From an uncultured Clostridia bacterium (GTDB taxonomy: Bacteria; Bacillota; Clostridia; TANB77; CAG-508), in the NCBI GenBank assembly GCA_934167095.1, contig CAKPKE010000007.1:1-64000 (forward strand): a DNA stretch of 64,000 bases. Direction: 5' to 3'. Positions 36,268 to 44,995 of this stretch are shown here, one piece after another. The position numbers and the translations under genes were made by a program. The stretch's first letter is position 1. Each line of letters begins with the position of its first letter. The notes under the pieces are model-generated. The model did not search any database. It was not told where the DNA came from and saw nothing but the letters and a program-made list of their open reading frames with translations.

Positions 36268-36888
36268 CTATTTTACTGTAATGGAATCTTTTATATTATT
36301 AAATTTACTATCACCTATTCCCGTTACATTTTTAATATCCTCTATATTTTTAAATTTACCATTTTGCATTCTATATGCTACTATTCTTTCTGCTATTGCC
36401 TTTCCAATTCCAGAAAGTGTTGAAAGTTCATCTACTGTAGCAGTGTTTATATTTATTATTTTGCTATCAGAAGATTGAGTAGCATTACTACTAACATTCT
36501 CCCCTGCACCACTTGTTATATATTCAGTTTGCGTATCTTCTTTTTTGGGTACATAAATTTTATCTCCATCATTTAAAATGTATGCTAAATTTAGTTTATT
36601 AAGGTCTGCATCCACAGTTTCTCCACCAGCTGAGTATATTGCATCTACTACTCTTGCTCCTTCTTCTAATGATACTACCCCACTATTTTTTACTTGTCCT
36701 GTAACATGAACTATTATTTGATTTTTTTCTTTTACTTCTTCTAGTATTTCCTCATTTTTTGCTTCAATTTCTTCCATATTGTTATCATTTGATTTTACCA
36801 CATACATAACAACTGTTAATAACATAAGAGCAATAATTACTCCTACTACTATTTTTGATTTTATATCTAAATCTTTTATTTTTATCAT
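36268..36888 (-). CDS. ComEA-like DNA-binding competence protein
   Basis: 206 aa. An N-terminal membrane anchor (about 13-30), then an SLBB-type domain (about 55-115, IIVHVTGQVKNSGVVSLEEGARVVDAI), a Ser/Thr linker, and a tandem helix-hairpin-helix domain at the C-terminus (ININTATVDELSTLSGIGKA ... IKNVTGIGD). This is the full ComEA architecture: a surface receptor for double-stranded DNA in transformation. comEB/comEC are not next to it. The start is uncertain: AAGGAG directly touches the ATG at 36888, an unusually short spacing, and no GTG or TTG lies just downstream. Confidence 0.93.
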   Translation of the reverse strand: MIKIKDLDIKSKIVVGVIIALMLLTVVMYVVKSNDNNMEEIEAKNEEILEEVKEKNQIIVHVTGQVKNSGVVSLEEGARVVDAIYSAGGETVDADLNKLNLAYILNDGDKIYVPKKEDTQTEYITSGAGENVSSNATQSSDSKIININTATVDELSTLSGIGKAIAERIVAYRMQNGKFKNIEDIKNVTGIGDSKFNNIKDSITVK

Positions 36889-36914
36889 CTCCTTAAATAA
36901 ATTTTAATTTTATA

Positions 36915-36943
36915 TTGAAATTTCAATCTTTTTATTATACAAT
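36915..36943 (+). promoter_or_regulatory. Promoter of the carboxypeptidase gene, with palindrome
   Basis: -35 TTGAAA (36915-36920), 17-bp spacer, -10 TACAAT (36938-36943). The -35 is part of a perfect 12-bp palindrome, TTGAAATTTCAA (36915-36926), a possible operator. Confidence 0.6.
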
Positions 36944-36976
36944 ATATGGTATACATAAATTTCGGAGGTTTTTAGA

Positions 36977-38554
36977 TTGAATTTATTAAAAAAATCTATG
37001 TGCATAATTTCTATTGCACTTTTTATATTGCCCCTGACTATTTCAAATTACAGTATGGCAACAGACAATGGTAATTTGCTAGATTCTAATTCAGCAAATT
37101 CAAGTTCAAACAACTTAGCAAGTAATATTAGTTATATAGGCCCAGATTTGTATGATGCAAGTTCAACTGTTTCAGGTTCTAATATAGTTGGATTTACTAC
37201 TTCAAATATGCCAAGTACATATTCTGGAGCAACACTTCTTATGGAACAGTCAACTGGCGAAATACTATATGGTAAAAACATTTATGAGAAAATGTATCCA
37301 GCAAGCACCACAAAAATAATGACAGCTATACTTACTATTGAAAATTGCAAACTTACTGATACTGCTATTGCAAGTCACAATGCTGTTTTTTCAGTTCCAT
37401 CAGGTTATTCACACGCAAACATTCAAGAAGGAGAAGAATTAACAATAGAAGAACTTTTAAATGTTTTATTAATTCCTTCTGCCAATGATGCAGCTTATGT
37501 CTTAGCAGAACATATTGCAGGTTCTGTTGATGCTTTTTCAGACATGATGAATGCAAAAGCTAAAGAACTTGGTTGTTTAAACACTCATTTCGTTAATCCT
37601 AATGGAATTCATAATGAAAACCATTATTCAACAGCTTATGATATGGCTTTAATCGGAAAATACGCAATGAAATCTATAGTTTTTAGACAAATAGTTTCAA
37701 AAACATCTTGTTCTCTTCCAGCTACAAACAAGTATGCAAAAACGGACAGATTATTTAATACAACAAATGAATTAATAAAACCTAATTCTTCAAATTCACC
37801 TACAAATTACTACTACCAGTATGCAACAGGTGCAAAAACAGGATACACAGATGCTGCAGCAAACTGCATAGTTGCAACAGCTACAAAAAACGATACATCT
37901 TTACTTGTAGTAATTCTTCATGGTGAAAGAACAGCTGATGGCTTAAGTCAAAGAGCTTTAGATTGTAAAACATTATTTGAATATGGATTTAATAATTTTT
38001 CATTTTCAACTATCGCAAAAAAAGGTGATGTATGCAAAACAATCGAAATCGCAGATGCTACATCTTCAACAAAAAATTTAAATTTATTATATGATGAAGA
38101 TATTACAGCATATCTGCCAAACAACTATAACATATATGATTTAACACCACAAACAACTATTAGCGATGAAATTTTTGCGCCAATCGCAAGCGATACAATT
38201 CTTGGCACAGTTACTTATTCCGTAGGTAATTTAACTTTTACAAGTAATATAACTGCTCAAAATGATGTTTATAAATCTGACACAGCAAAAACAATAATGG
38301 AAATACTTTTAATTGTTATTATTTTAGTTTTAATTTCCTTTATTTTTAAATTAAAAACTAGAACAGCATCAAAAAAACCATCTAGCAAGAAGCCTAAAAA
38401 AGCAAGCAAACAAAAAGCTTCACATACTTCCAGAACATCTACACAGCAGAAGCAACGAAAAAAAACTACAAATACATCAAAAAAGAGTATAAACATTTCG
38501 GACGATTATTCTGATAACTATTACATTAGAGATTTTTATCCAAAATATAAATAA
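36977..38554 (+). CDS. D-alanyl-D-alanine carboxypeptidase (S11, DacF/PBP5-like)
   Basis: A 525-aa penicillin-binding protein that trims the terminal D-Ala from peptidoglycan stem peptides. The active-site motifs are present: S110-T-T-K113, SAN near 168 and KTG near 286. A signal peptide comes first (hydrophobic to about 28), then a Ser/Asn-rich linker. Unlike typical PBP5 there is a C-terminal membrane helix (about 438-457) and a basic Lys/Ser/Thr tail of about 65 residues, placing the C-terminus inside the cell. The start is TTG at 36977 with GGAGG eight bases upstream. It is monocistronic. Confidence 0.95.
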   Translation: MNLLKKSMCIISIALFILPLTISNYSMATDNGNLLDSNSANSSSNNLASNISYIGPDLYDASSTVSGSNIVGFTTSNMPSTYSGATLLMEQSTGEILYGKNIYEKMYPASTTKIMTAILTIENCKLTDTAIASHNAVFSVPSGYSHANIQEGEELTIEELLNVLLIPSANDAAYVLAEHIAGSVDAFSDMMNAKAKELGCLNTHFVNPNGIHNENHYSTAYDMALIGKYAMKSIVFRQIVSKTSCSLPATNKYAKTDRLFNTTNELIKPNSSNSPTNYYYQYATGAKTGYTDAAANCIVATATKNDTSLLVVILHGERTADGLSQRALDCKTLFEYGFNNFSFSTIAKKGDVCKTIEIADATSSTKNLNLLYDEDITAYLPNNYNIYDLTPQTTISDEIFAPIASDTILGTVTYSVGNLTFTSNITAQNDVYKSDTAKTIMEILLIVIILVLISFIFKLKTRTASKKPSSKKPKKASKQKASHTSRTSTQQKQRKKTTNTSKKSINISDDYSDNYYIRDFYPKYK

Positions 38555-38582
38555 CAGGAGCATATTATTTGCCCCTGTTTTT
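38554..38582 (+). terminator. Terminator of the carboxypeptidase gene
   Basis: ACAGGAGC pairs with GCCCCTGT (one mismatch), followed by TTTTTATTT. Confidence 0.7.
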
Positions 38583-38584
38583 AT

Positions 38585-39670
38585 TTAATTTTCTTCATCA
38601 ACGCTATTAGTTTGGTAGAATAGTTCATTTACTAACTTTTTAGTTTGTGTACTATTTGCAACATATATTGATACTCCGTTGCACATTTCAGTTGTTCCTG
38701 GAACCATTCCTGTTTTTATACTATCCGCATCAAAATTTACAGCATACGGTATATAAGCTTTTGCTTCGTTCAAATCCATGTTAGTTGTTACATTTTCATT
38801 AACAACATCCATAATTTGTTTTAGCTTGAATATATTTTGTGGTTTTAGTACTTGTTTTAGTGTTGCCGTTATAAATTCCCTTTGTGTTCTCATTCTTCCT
38901 AAGTCTTGCATTCCGTAAGAATAAGGATATGTTGAACCATCATTATTATGTCTAAATCTTAATAATTGTTCTGCCTTTTTTCCATCTATTAGTTGTTCAC
39001 CAGCTTTTAAATGTATTGCTAAGTCTTGTCCTTCATCATCATAGTCCATATCTATTGGTACATCAAATGTTACTCCACCAATTGCATCAACTAATTTTAT
39101 TAAAGCTTTTGTGTCTATTATAACATAATTATCTAATTCTAGTCCTGTAAGCTCACTTATTCTATCAACAGCATCAGGAATATTTGTACCACTTCTAAAT
39201 ACTGTATTTATTTTATAACTTGCAATATAATTTGTTGAAGCTGTTTTTCTATCTTTTTTACCTACATAAGTATCTCTTGGTATTGATAACATTGCTGCAC
39301 TTTGTGTTTTAGGGTCGTATTGCACAACCATTATAGAATCAGCAAGTTTGTAATCATCTACACCGCTTTCACCCATTACTAATACTCTAATAGGCTCTAA
39401 GTTTTCAAGTGTTGTTGAATCTTCACCTAATATTGTTGCTAAAAATCCAGTCATACCGCCACCATTATTTTTTATTTTATATGTGACAGCTCCTACGCCA
39501 GCAAGTACTAATAGTATTAAAAATACTATTACTATTTTCATAGCTGTTCTATTTTTACTTTTTTTCTTTGTTTTTATCGTTTTATTTTTTTGTTGTTCAA
39601 CCTTTTTTTTATTATTTTTTGGCTCACTCTTTTTAGCAGAGTGCTTACCCTCTTCTGTTTTTCTTCCCAC
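38585..39670 (-). CDS. LytR-CpsA-Psr (LCP) family cell-wall polymer ligase
   Basis: About 361 aa. A Lys-rich cytoplasmic N-terminus (to about 43), one membrane helix (about 46-66), then the LCP domain. LCP proteins attach teichoic-acid-like or capsular polymers to peptidoglycan. Typical features are DSIMVVQYDP, SIPRDTYV (pyrophosphate-lipid-binding Arg/Asp), INTVFRSG and LLRFRHNNDG with Arg residues, ending at QREFI. I place the start at the GTG at 39670, eight bases after GGAG. The GTG at 39679 overlaps that RBS but stays possible and would add three residues. Confidence 0.95.
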   Translation of the reverse strand: MGRKTEEGKHSAKKSEPKNNKKKVEQQKNKTIKTKKKSKNRTAMKIVIVFLILLVLAGVGAVTYKIKNNGGGMTGFLATILGEDSTTLENLEPIRVLVMGESGVDDYKLADSIMVVQYDPKTQSAAMLSIPRDTYVGKKDRKTASTNYIASYKINTVFRSGTNIPDAVDRISELTGLELDNYVIIDTKALIKLVDAIGGVTFDVPIDMDYDDEGQDLAIHLKAGEQLIDGKKAEQLLRFRHNNDGSTYPYSYGMQDLGRMRTQREFITATLKQVLKPQNIFKLKQIMDVVNENVTTNMDLNEAKAYIPYAVNFDADSIKTGMVPGTTEMCNGVSIYVANSTQTKKLVNELFYQTNSVDEEN

Positions 39671-39713
39671 CTTAATCACTCCAATATTATTTTATGCCAT
39701 CAAGTATACCAAA

Positions 39714-39753
39714 TAGCAAAAAAAATATCAACCCCTATAATAGAAGTTGATAT
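39714..39753 (-). terminator. Terminator of the DUF5711-cvpA operon
   Basis: ATATCAAC (39725-39732) pairs with GTTGATAT (39746-39753), followed on the minus strand by a run of eight T. Confidence 0.85.
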
Positions 39754-39758
39754 TACTT

Positions 39759-40412
39759 TTACATAAAAAATTTTAATATTATATTGTTATTATAAAGCAT
39801 TGAACCTATAAAAGATTTTGATATTGCCAATGTAACATTATTTTCTGTCCACATAACGCTTAGAAGTGAAATTATAGCAAATATTACATATACAATAATT
39901 AATCCCTCTGCAATGCCATATATGATTCCACCTGTTTTATCTACTTGCTTTATTATAGGAAGTTTTGTAATTTGTTTTACAAACATACTTACAATTCCTA
40001 AAGCACATCTTGCTCCAATAAACAATACTAATAATGAACCTGCATATATTACAGTTTCTGTTGCTTGACTTGCTGTTTGTTCTATAATTTCATTTTTTGC
40101 TTCATTTGCTTGCTTAGATATACTGTTTTCTATGTTTTGCATAAAGTTAGTATTTTCTTTCTTTTCTTCTGTTTTTACCTCTTCTGTGCTGTTTTTATTT
40201 AAAGTTTCAACAATCGCGGTTTTTATGTTATCATCAATAACAGTTTTATTTATTATTGTATTTGCTAAAGGTTTATAAAACACTAAGGCTACAACTACTG
40301 CTATTGCAAATGATAATAGCTTTATCAAACTTCCTGTAAGACCTTTTTTGTAACCAATAAACATAAACATAAGTATTACTGCAACAATTATTAAATCAAC
40401 TATCATTCCCAT
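39759..40412 (-). CDS. CvpA family membrane protein
   Basis: 217 aa with four predicted membrane segments (about 4-18, 26-47, 119-142 and 168-188). The N-terminal MIVDLIIVAVILMFMFIGYKKG and the later GGIIYGIAEG are typical of CvpA, a widespread envelope protein first linked to colicin V production. A Glu/Lys-rich loop of about 45 residues between helices 2 and 3 is longer than in E. coli CvpA, as is usual in Bacillota. GGAGG precedes the ATG. It follows the DUF5711 gene by 13 bases and shares its transcript. Confidence 0.9.
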   Translation of the reverse strand: MGMIVDLIIVAVILMFMFIGYKKGLTGSLIKLLSFAIAVVVALVFYKPLANTIINKTVIDDNIKTAIVETLNKNSTEEVKTEEKKENTNFMQNIENSISKQANEAKNEIIEQTASQATETVIYAGSLLVLFIGARCALGIVSMFVKQITKLPIIKQVDKTGGIIYGIAEGLIIVYVIFAIISLLSVMWTENNVTLAISKSFIGSMLYNNNIILKFFM

Positions 40413-40425
40413 ATACTTTTCCTCC

Positions 40426-41637
40426 TTATAATTTTACAATTTCAATTTTATCTCTATATACTATTCCAGCAATTTTTTCGCTAATAACTATATTTCTCGC
40501 TTCTTGTCCTGCTGTATATTTTTTTATGAGCCAACCATTTGTGTTTATAAAGTGTATTTCAGACCCTAAATTGATTGCGATTTTATTTCTTGCAGTATAA
40601 ATTTCTTTTGCTACTCCTGAGAATTTATATTTACTTTCTTTTAAACTATTGTTATTTATTAATCTTATTAAAGATTGTGTATTAAATAAATTCGATGAAC
40701 TTTCTTCTATTATAGCACTATATCCACTAAGGTCTATACTTGCAAAAGTAACTTTGTTATCGCTTTTTGAAAATGTTGTGACTGTTTCATTTTGATTATT
40801 ATTTATTATGCATATTTCATCGTCATACATGCAAACTAATTTGTCATTTGTTTGATATTGCATTTTTAAAATCAGCTTATTTGAATCTGCTTTATATGTA
40901 TACACAATGCCCTCTGTTGGTTTCTTTTTGGCTGTTTCAATTGATATTATTTTAACATTTGACTGTATAAGTGTACCACTTGTATTTAGCTCAGCATAAG
41001 CTAGATATTTATTATCACTTGATATTGTTACATCAACTGCTAGTGTACTTGATAAATATGTTTTAAATATCTCTGTTCCTGTATCATCAAATAGAATTAT
41101 TACAGATTTGTATGCAGTTCCAGATACTACAACCGAAGTATATCCAGACTTATTTACATTTATTTTTGTAATTTGTCCTTCTATATCCTTTTTCCAGCTA
41201 ATTTTTTGATCTTTTATCATATATATTTTACTTCCGCCTTTTTCGGCTATTGCAAAATACTCGCCATTAATTGATGTTGTGGGTGTACCTATTTCGATAT
41301 TTAATTCATTTTCTTTTTTGGCTGATGTATTATATTGAGTCATTTTGTTTCCATTTAGTATCATAATTTTGTCTTGATATGCAAATACTGTTGATTTGTC
41401 ATAATCAGATAATAATATTTTATTTAAATTATTTTCTTCAATTTCCTTTGATAATATGTTCTCATCTATGTATGCTCTTATTTCCTCATTATTTACATAT
41501 AAAATATATGTGATAACGCATGTCAACACTAATATAACCAGTATAATTACACCTACTAGCCTTGAAATATTAAATTTTTTCTTTTTCGTCTGTGGATTAT
41601 CGTCCACATTTAAGTATATTAAATTTTCTTTTTCCAT
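40426..41637 (-). CDS. DUF5711 family membrane-anchored beta-propeller-like protein
   Basis: 403 aa. A short cytoplasmic N-terminus, one membrane helix (about 27-48), then an extracytoplasmic region built of repeated beta motifs (FAYQDKIMIL, NGEYFAIAEKGGSKIYMI, SSDNKYLAYAEL, and others) like a WD40/PQQ-type propeller. The family is recognised mainly by this layout and by its common placement next to cvpA in Clostridia. Its function is unknown. It is the first gene of a two-gene operon with cvpA. The RBS is AAGGAAAG about ten bases before the ATG. Confidence 0.8.
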   Translation of the reverse strand: MEKENLIYLNVDDNPQTKKKKFNISRLVGVIILVILVLTCVITYILYVNNEEIRAYIDENILSKEIEENNLNKILLSDYDKSTVFAYQDKIMILNGNKMTQYNTSAKKENELNIEIGTPTTSINGEYFAIAEKGGSKIYMIKDQKISWKKDIEGQITKINVNKSGYTSVVVSGTAYKSVIILFDDTGTEIFKTYLSSTLAVDVTISSDNKYLAYAELNTSGTLIQSNVKIISIETAKKKPTEGIVYTYKADSNKLILKMQYQTNDKLVCMYDDEICIINNNQNETVTTFSKSDNKVTFASIDLSGYSAIIEESSSNLFNTQSLIRLINNNSLKESKYKFSGVAKEIYTARNKIAINLGSEIHFINTNGWLIKKYTAGQEARNIVISEKIAGIVYRDKIEIVKL

Positions 41638-41702
41638 TCGTTTAAATTCTTTCCTTATTTTTTCGTTATTAGTATACTACATCTTTTATTATTTTTCTAC
41701 AC

Positions 41703-42743
41703 TTATTCTATCTTTTTATATTGTCTTACAATTAAAATTATTTGTAGCACGCCAACAATGCCAAATATTGGATATAGTAAAACTACTAATTTTCCAAATC
41801 CTATATAAGAAGAAGCTATTCCTAAAATGCATAGTAACCATGCTATTTTTTTATATATTCTTTCATTCTTTATATTCTCCAAAAAGCCATATCCTGCGGA
41901 TACTGCAGATGTAAATATTGCAATTATTAGCACTAATGAATATAGTAATTGTTCAATTTTATTTTTTTCTAATATTTTAATTATTGGCAATTCTATATTT
42001 TCAATATTTAAATTTGAAGTCAGAATTATTTTTATTAATCCTATCGAAAGAGTCGCTATAATAGCGACAATTATATAGCATACAATTTTTATTTGTTTTT
42101 TATCTTTTAAATGCTTATTTAGTGAAATTATTATTGGAATTAAAATTATGCTATTATAACTTGCATACGAAATTGACATTACCATTGCTTTTATAAAATT
42201 ATTTTCTATATTTATATTCTCTAAATCAACTGGGCCTGTTGGCTTTACAATTAAATATATTAATATAAAAATTAATACTGGAATTGTGATTGTATTTATT
42301 TTCATTATTCCTTCTATATTGTTTAAAAAAGTAAAATACAAAATCACACCTATAATTCCAGAAGAAATTGCAAGTGGAATTTCATATTGTTGTTTAAAAT
42401 ATGCACTAAATCCTGCAACCATTATAAAAAATGAGATTATCAAAAATACATTTATTATATTTTTTAAAATTTTCTTAGTACAGTTAGTTATTTTTTTACT
42501 TTTACCAGATGAAAGTCTATCTATGAACTCATTATTTGTTTCTATGTTATATTTTTTTACAACCATAGTAGTCATATATATAATAATTCCTGTTAAAGCA
42601 GAAGACACAATGCTTCCCACAATTCCGTATATACCAAACTTTGCAAAAAATTCGTTTATTTCTTTTCCTGATGCAAAACCAGCACCTATAAAAGTTCCTA
42701 TTATAATTGAAATTATTTTGATATTTTCTTTAAAATTTTTCAA
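41703..42743 (-). CDS. YkvI-like membrane protein (APC/LeuT-fold transporter)
   Basis: 346 aa with about ten membrane helices. The opening segment IIGTFIGAGFASGKEI has the unwound glycine-rich first helix typical of LeuT/APC-fold transporters, and the rest matches the pattern of Bacillus YkvI-like proteins. The substrate is unknown. It starts at TTG 42743 with GGGAG seven bases upstream. It lies between the ABC exporter genes and the DUF5711 operon, separated from the former by a terminator. Confidence 0.8.
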   Translation of the reverse strand: MKNFKENIKIISIIIGTFIGAGFASGKEINEFFAKFGIYGIVGSIVSSALTGIIIYMTTMVVKKYNIETNNEFIDRLSSGKSKKITNCTKKILKNIINVFLIISFFIMVAGFSAYFKQQYEIPLAISSGIIGVILYFTFLNNIEGIMKINTITIPVLIFILIYLIVKPTGPVDLENINIENNFIKAMVMSISYASYNSIILIPIIISLNKHLKDKKQIKIVCYIIVAIIATLSIGLIKIILTSNLNIENIELPIIKILEKNKIEQLLYSLVLIIAIFTSAVSAGYGFLENIKNERIYKKIAWLLCILGIASSYIGFGKLVVLLYPIFGIVGVLQIILIVRQYKKIE

Positions 42744-42774
42744 ACTTTATCTCCCTTGCTTAATTATATTATGG

Positions 42775-42808
42775 AGATAAAAAAATAGCCCTGTTTAAAG
42801 GCTATTTT
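42775..42808 (-). terminator. Terminator of the gldAFG-like operon
   Basis: AAAATAGCC pairs with GGCTATTTT (42782-42790 and 42800-42808), followed by TTTTTTT on the minus strand. Confidence 0.85.
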
Positions 42809-42812
42809 AATA

Positions 42813-44300
42813 TTATTTTTTTCTGCGTCTTACTTGCCATACTATAATTCCTGTAAGTATTATTATAATTGGTAAAGCAACAATTATTCCTACTATTACA
42901 TTTTTTTCTGTTTGTGTTGCTGTAAATGTATATACAGTTCCTTGGTCTTTTCTTATTGTTATGTTATCAGTTCTTTGTGTTAAATATGAAACTGAATTTA
43001 CAAGTAAGTCTTTGTTGTTATAGAACATTATTCCAAGCACTTGGCTACTACTATTTGAGTTTGTTCCATATAAAGTTACTGCTAAATCACTTGCAAATAT
43101 ACTACTTGAATATAATATTAATTCAGAATTTACTTCTGTTCCATCTTCCTTTGTAATTTTCTTTGTTAAAAGTGTTCCTAAAACAGCTCCACCAGCATCT
43201 TCATCAGTATCTAGTTTATCTACTGTTTCAGTATTGTATGTATTTCTTAGGAATGCTGAACTTTTAGCTGTAACTAAATCTGTTTTTGTTACATTTAATT
43301 TTTCTAACTCTTCACTGCTTACAGAACTTATTTTTCCAGCTCCCATAAATACAACAGCTCCATCTGTTGATATATATCTTGTAATTTCTGATTCAGTATT
43401 TACATCTGGAATTATCATATCTGCATATCCACTAATCATATTTGACGAATTTGTTTCGAAGATTTCACCTTGTGACATACTTACTCCGTATACAGAAAGC
43501 ACTTCATCAAAGTTTGGCAAGCTGATTTTTCCAAAGTTTGGATCTGCAAGTATCATTAATTTTCCACCATTATTGATGTATGCTAATATTTCATTTTTTT
43601 CAAATTCTGAAAAATCTTCTGATAATGTTGGTATAATTAAAGTATCACAATCTGCTGGAATTCCACCATTTGTTATTATATTTAAGTTTGATACATCATT
43701 TGCTTCATTTGTTAAATATTCTGTTGCAATAGTGTATTGATCTTTATAATATTCATGGTCTGTAGCAATATATATTTTAGCTGTTTTTTCTAAGTTTACT
43801 GCTAATATAGCATTTGTTAGTGATTGTTCTGTTATATCTACATTCTCATAAGTAGAATAATCATAACTATATAAGTCATTTGTTGTTAAAGCTTTTTGTT
43901 TTTCTCCACATTCTATTATAATTAATTTGTCTGTTGAACTACCCAAACCGTAAGCTAATTTTAAATCTGATCTTGTATTTACATCTTCTAGTATTTCATA
44001 AGTTATATGTTCATTTTGCTTTGCATATAGATTTGCATAAGTTTCAACTTCTGGATATTTAGACATTCCATATAATATTATTTTTGTGTCTTGTGAAATA
44101 CTTTTTATTTTATCTTTTGACTCCTGAGATAATGAATATAATTTTTCAGAAGTTAAATCTATATCTGTAATATTTGCTTTATTTAGTCCAATTATAATTC
44201 CATCATATACTGCAATTATGATAGCAATTAAAATTACAGTAAATAACGCACTTCTTAGCCATTTGCCTTTTTGTAAAAAAGCACTTAATTTTTCTTTCAC
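42813..44300 (-). CDS. GldG-type extracytoplasmic component of an ABC exporter
   Basis: 495 aa. An N-terminal membrane helix (about 17-37), a GldG/ABC-type auxiliary domain (DIDLTSEKLYSLSQESKDKI; KIILYGMSKYPEVETYANLY) and a DUF4350-like region with LMILADPNFG, then a C-terminal membrane helix (about 470-490) with RRRKK. Known from gliding Bacteroidota as GldG, such proteins also occur in non-gliding bacteria with GldA and GldF, where the cargo is unknown. The start is GTG 44300, eight bases after GGAGG. It is the last gene of the operon, 11 bases after the permease. Confidence 0.9.
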   Translation of the reverse strand: MKEKLSAFLQKGKWLRSALFTVILIAIIIAVYDGIIIGLNKANITDIDLTSEKLYSLSQESKDKIKSISQDTKIILYGMSKYPEVETYANLYAKQNEHITYEILEDVNTRSDLKLAYGLGSSTDKLIIIECGEKQKALTTNDLYSYDYSTYENVDITEQSLTNAILAVNLEKTAKIYIATDHEYYKDQYTIATEYLTNEANDVSNLNIITNGGIPADCDTLIIPTLSEDFSEFEKNEILAYINNGGKLMILADPNFGKISLPNFDEVLSVYGVSMSQGEIFETNSSNMISGYADMIIPDVNTESEITRYISTDGAVVFMGAGKISSVSSEELEKLNVTKTDLVTAKSSAFLRNTYNTETVDKLDTDEDAGGAVLGTLLTKKITKEDGTEVNSELILYSSSIFASDLAVTLYGTNSNSSSQVLGIMFYNNKDLLVNSVSYLTQRTDNITIRKDQGTVYTFTATQTEKNVIVGIIVALPIIIILTGIIVWQVRRRKK

Positions 44301-44311
44301 AGCTTTTCCTC

Positions 44312-44995
44312 CTATTTCAATAATTTTCTTCTTTTCATCATTATTACTGTTAAAGTAATAAACATCACTGATATTAGTAGTAAGTTTATTGTTTCAGTAA
44401 TTGGCAATACTCCTGTTACAAAAGGATAAAATTGCTCCATCAATGATATGCTAGATAGACTTGTTGATAAGTTTGGTGCAAGCCATGTAAGTATAAAAGC
44501 ACCAATTGTTACTACGGCTGCAATTATTTGGTTTTCTGTTAAGCTAGATACAAATATACCAAAAGATATATATGCCATGCATAAAAGTAAAAATCCAAGC
44601 ATTGAAACAGCAACTGCACTCACATCAGGCATTTTAAAGTAACAAAGTATTCCAAAATATATTAATGTAAGTATTTCTGCAATTACTACAACAAGTGTTG
44701 CTGCAAAAAATTTTCCTAAAACTATTGCTGTACTACTTCTTGGTGAAGTAAGCAATATTTGTTCTGTTCCATTTTTTCTTTCTTCTGCAAATGATCTCAT
44801 TGTTAATAATGGAATAATAAATACTAATGAATACATTGCTGAATAGTAAAATACATATTGGAATGATGTAGCTCCATTTAGTATTGTTGTTATATAAAAT
44901 AAAATGCTAAACATTGCCAAGAATAATCCAACAAATACATATCCTATTGGCGATAAGAAATATGTTTTAAATTCTTTTTTTAATACTGCCCACAT
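44312..44995 (-). CDS. ABC-2 type permease (GldF-like)
   Basis: 227 aa with six membrane helices. The early VLKKEFKTYFLSPIGYVFVGLFL and the central RSFAEERKNGTEQILLTSP are diagnostic of GldF/ABC-2 permeases. The ATG shares one base with the stop of the upstream ATPase gene (TAATG), so translation is coupled. With the ATPase and the GldG-like protein it forms one exporter. Confidence 0.93.
   Translation of the reverse strand: MWAVLKKEFKTYFLSPIGYVFVGLFLAMFSILFYITTILNGATSFQYVFYYSAMYSLVFIIPLLTMRSFAEERKNGTEQILLTSPRSSTAIVLGKFFAATLVVVIAEILTLIYFGILCYFKMPDVSAVAVSMLGFLLLCMAYISFGIFVSSLTENQIIAAVVTIGAFILTWLAPNLSTSLSSISLMEQFYPFVTGVLPITETINLLLISVMFITLTVIMMKRRKLLK

Noticed and set aside
39759..40412. Bacteriocin production suggested by the CvpA name
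   Set aside because: CvpA is a widespread membrane protein. There is no precursor or exporter here, and its partner is a DUF5711 protein.
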